This document shows positions 62,697 to 64,000 of a stretch of DNA of 64,000 nucleotides, piece by piece. The translations under genes were made by a program, and so were the position numbers. How positions within the stretch are numbered: position 1 is the stretch's first letter; each line of letters begins with the position of its first letter. Where the stretch lies: contig CAVTGO010000007.1 of NCBI GenBank assembly GCA_963734275.1, positions 62,001-126,000 of the forward strand, given 5' to 3'. Under the pieces are notes generated by a model that was given only the letters and a program-made list of their open reading frames with translations, was not told where the DNA came from and ran no database searches. Origin of the DNA: CAVTGO01 sp963734275 (GTDB lineage Bacteria > Actinomycetota > UBA4738 > HRBIN12).

Positions 62697-63986
62697 TCAG
62701 GGCCAGAGGCGCCGGGCTCGGTCGGCGAGGCCCCGGCGGAGCGTCCGGAGATCCGCGCCGACCAGCTCGCCGTGGGTCACGACGGACTCGCCGCCGACGA
62801 CGACGTGGCGGGCGCGTCGGTCGGGACCGAGGACGAACCCCGTGAGTGCGTCGGGGATGTCGGCGAGGTCGTCGGCGGGCCACACCACGAGGTCCGCTCG
62901 GTGGCCGGGCTCGAGCTTGCCGATGTCGTCCCGGCCGAGGCAGCGCGCGCCGCCCTCGGTGGCGAGGCGCAGGGCGTCCGCCGGCATGAACGTGTCGGCC
63001 CTCCCCGCTCGCAGGCGCGCGGTGTACAGGGACTGGCGAAGCTCGGGCTGGAGGGCGCCCGTCTCGTTGGACGCCGCACCGTCTACGCCGAGACCCACCG
63101 GCGACCCCGCGGCCACGAGGTCCAACACCCGGCACATCCCGGCGCCGAGCCGCGCGTTGCTCGAGGGGCAGTGCGCGACGCCGACGCCGGCCGCGCCGAG
63201 CCGGGCGATCTCGGCGTCGTCGAAGTGCACGCCGTGGGCGACCCACACGTCGTCCGCGATCCACCCGAGGTCCTCGAGCAGGTCCACGGGACGCCTCCCG
63301 AAGCGCGCGAGCGAGTCCCGCTCCTCCTCGATCGTCTCCGCGAGGTGCGTGTGCAGCCGCCGGCCGTGGCGTCGGGCGAGCTCGGCCGAGGCCGTCATCA
63401 GCTCGGGCGTGACGCTGAACGGGCTGCAGGGAGCGACGGTCACCACGATCCGCTCGCCGTCATGGTGCCGGGCGATCACGGACTCGGTGGACGCCACGAT
63501 CGTGTCGAGGTCCTCCACGACATGGTCGGGCGGGAGCCCGCCACGCGACTCGCCGAGATCCATCGACCCGCGCGCGAGGTGCAGCCGGATCCCGATCGTC
63601 GTCGCGGCCTCGGCGAGCGCGTCGAACACCGTGTCGTCGCCGCGCGGGACCAGGTAGTGGTGGTCGGCCGCCGTCGTGCACCCCGACAGTGCCAGCTCGG
63701 CCAGGCCGACGAGCGCCGCGGCGCGAACGTCCTCGGCGTCGAGCCGGCCCCATACCGGATACAGCTCCTCGAGCCACGAGAACAGGTCGCACCCGGCGCA
63801 GCGGCCGCGGGTCATCCACTGGTACAGGTGGTGGTGGGTGTTGATCAGGCCCGCGGTGATCACATCGCCGTCGCAGCGAACGACCACGTCGCCGGGCAGC
63901 TCCGGCACGGTGCCCACGGATTCGATCGAGCCGTCGCGGACGGCTACGTCGCCCGGCCACCTCGCCCCGCGGAAGACCGTCCTCAC
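62697..63986 (-). CDS. Amidohydrolase, 8-oxoguanine deaminase-like
   Basis: 429 residues, subtype III-like TIM-barrel amidohydrolase. Metal and catalytic motifs: INTHHHLYQ (HxH), RLHTHLAETIEEE (His plus proton-shuttle Glu), VAHGVHF (His), and GLGVDGAASNE (Asp). The substrate segment AHCPSSNARLGAGM and SGCTTAADHHYLVPRG agree with the 8-oxoguanine / hydroxydechloroatrazine deaminase branch (TrzN-AtzB-like). Purine-salvage or s-triazine use cannot be decided. Complete, start ATG 63986 near the right edge. Confidence 0.88.
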   Translation of the reverse strand: MRTVFRGARWPGDVAVRDGSIESVGTVPELPGDVVVRCDGDVITAGLINTHHHLYQWMTRGRCAGCDLFSWLEELYPVWGRLDAEDVRAAALVGLAELALSGCTTAADHHYLVPRGDDTVFDALAEAATTIGIRLHLARGSMDLGESRGGLPPDHVVEDLDTIVASTESVIARHHDGERIVVTVAPCSPFSVTPELMTASAELARRHGRRLHTHLAETIEEERDSLARFGRRPVDLLEDLGWIADDVWVAHGVHFDDAEIARLGAAGVGVAHCPSSNARLGAGMCRVLDLVAAGSPVGLGVDGAASNETGALQPELRQSLYTARLRAGRADTFMPADALRLATEGGARCLGRDDIGKLEPGHRADLVVWPADDLADIPDALTGFVLGPDRRARHVVVGGESVVTHGELVGADLRTLRRGLADRARRLWP

Positions 63987-64000
63987 GGCCGGTAGCGTAT

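Overview
The window is about 70% GC DNA from an actinobacterium. The best lineage evidence is the cell-wall cluster fhaA-fhaB-pstP-ftsW/rodA-pbpA-pknB, an actinobacterial hallmark. Supporting evidence is a SigB/SigF-type partner-switching module, an actinobacterial sulfur-assimilation operon, bactofilin next to DUF4446, frequent GTG starts and 4-base ATGA/GTGA gene overlaps. I cannot name a genus; an uncultured, non-Streptomyces lineage fits best. The first ~780 bases look foreign: a dprA fragment with several frame changes runs head-on into a truncated siroheme-synthase gene. The left end is therefore probably a chimeric join.

Layout. 0-4 kb: assimilatory sulfur operon (sulfite reductase, zinc ribbon, APS reductase, siroheme enzyme stub), preceded by an unannotated 19-codon leader peptide with three consecutive Cys codons. 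4-5.6 kb: a DapA-family lyase and small proteins. 5.6-15.4 kb: a general-stress island with sigF, rsbW, a STAS anti-anti-sigma factor, two more RsbW-like ATPases, a large RsbU-like phosphatase, CsbD, CDGSH, a haem-oxygenase-like protein and small membrane proteins. Six promoters of the form GTTTSG-N13/14-GGGWAN sit in front of these genes and are probably the SigF regulon. 15.4-16.7 kb: isocitrate lyase with its own promoter and a palindromic operator. 16.9-23.1 kb: histidine operon hisDCBHAFIG.

23-27 kb: secreted or lipid-anchored proteins and a LigD-type polymerase. 27-35.5 kb: the fhaA-to-pknB operon, ending in a double-length ThyX translationally coupled to pknB. 35.7 kb: tRNA-Leu. 35.8-46 kb: a very large M14 carboxypeptidase and two CusA-like RND pumps flanking a stub adaptor. 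46-54 kb: a decayed S9 peptidase, a YbhN-type flippase-like protein, a DUF4242-cyclase fusion, a repeat-rich secreted protein, an MFS pump and a histidine kinase. 54-58 kb: a 28-residue membrane peptide, LarC N-terminal part, DUF4446, bactofilin and serS. 58-64 kb: a PAS histidine kinase, a five-PAS protein with no output domain, tRNA-Ser, a membrane protein and an 8-oxoguanine-deaminase-like amidohydrolase.

At least six otherwise normal genes carry a single-base frame change (8.96, 25.49, 26.05, 29.05, 37.18, 50.37 kb). One lies in pknB within a conserved operon. Sequencing or assembly indels are at least as likely as real pseudogenes. No CRISPR array, insertion sequence, prophage or rRNA was seen. 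Domain calls were made by eye from the sequence; no database search was run.
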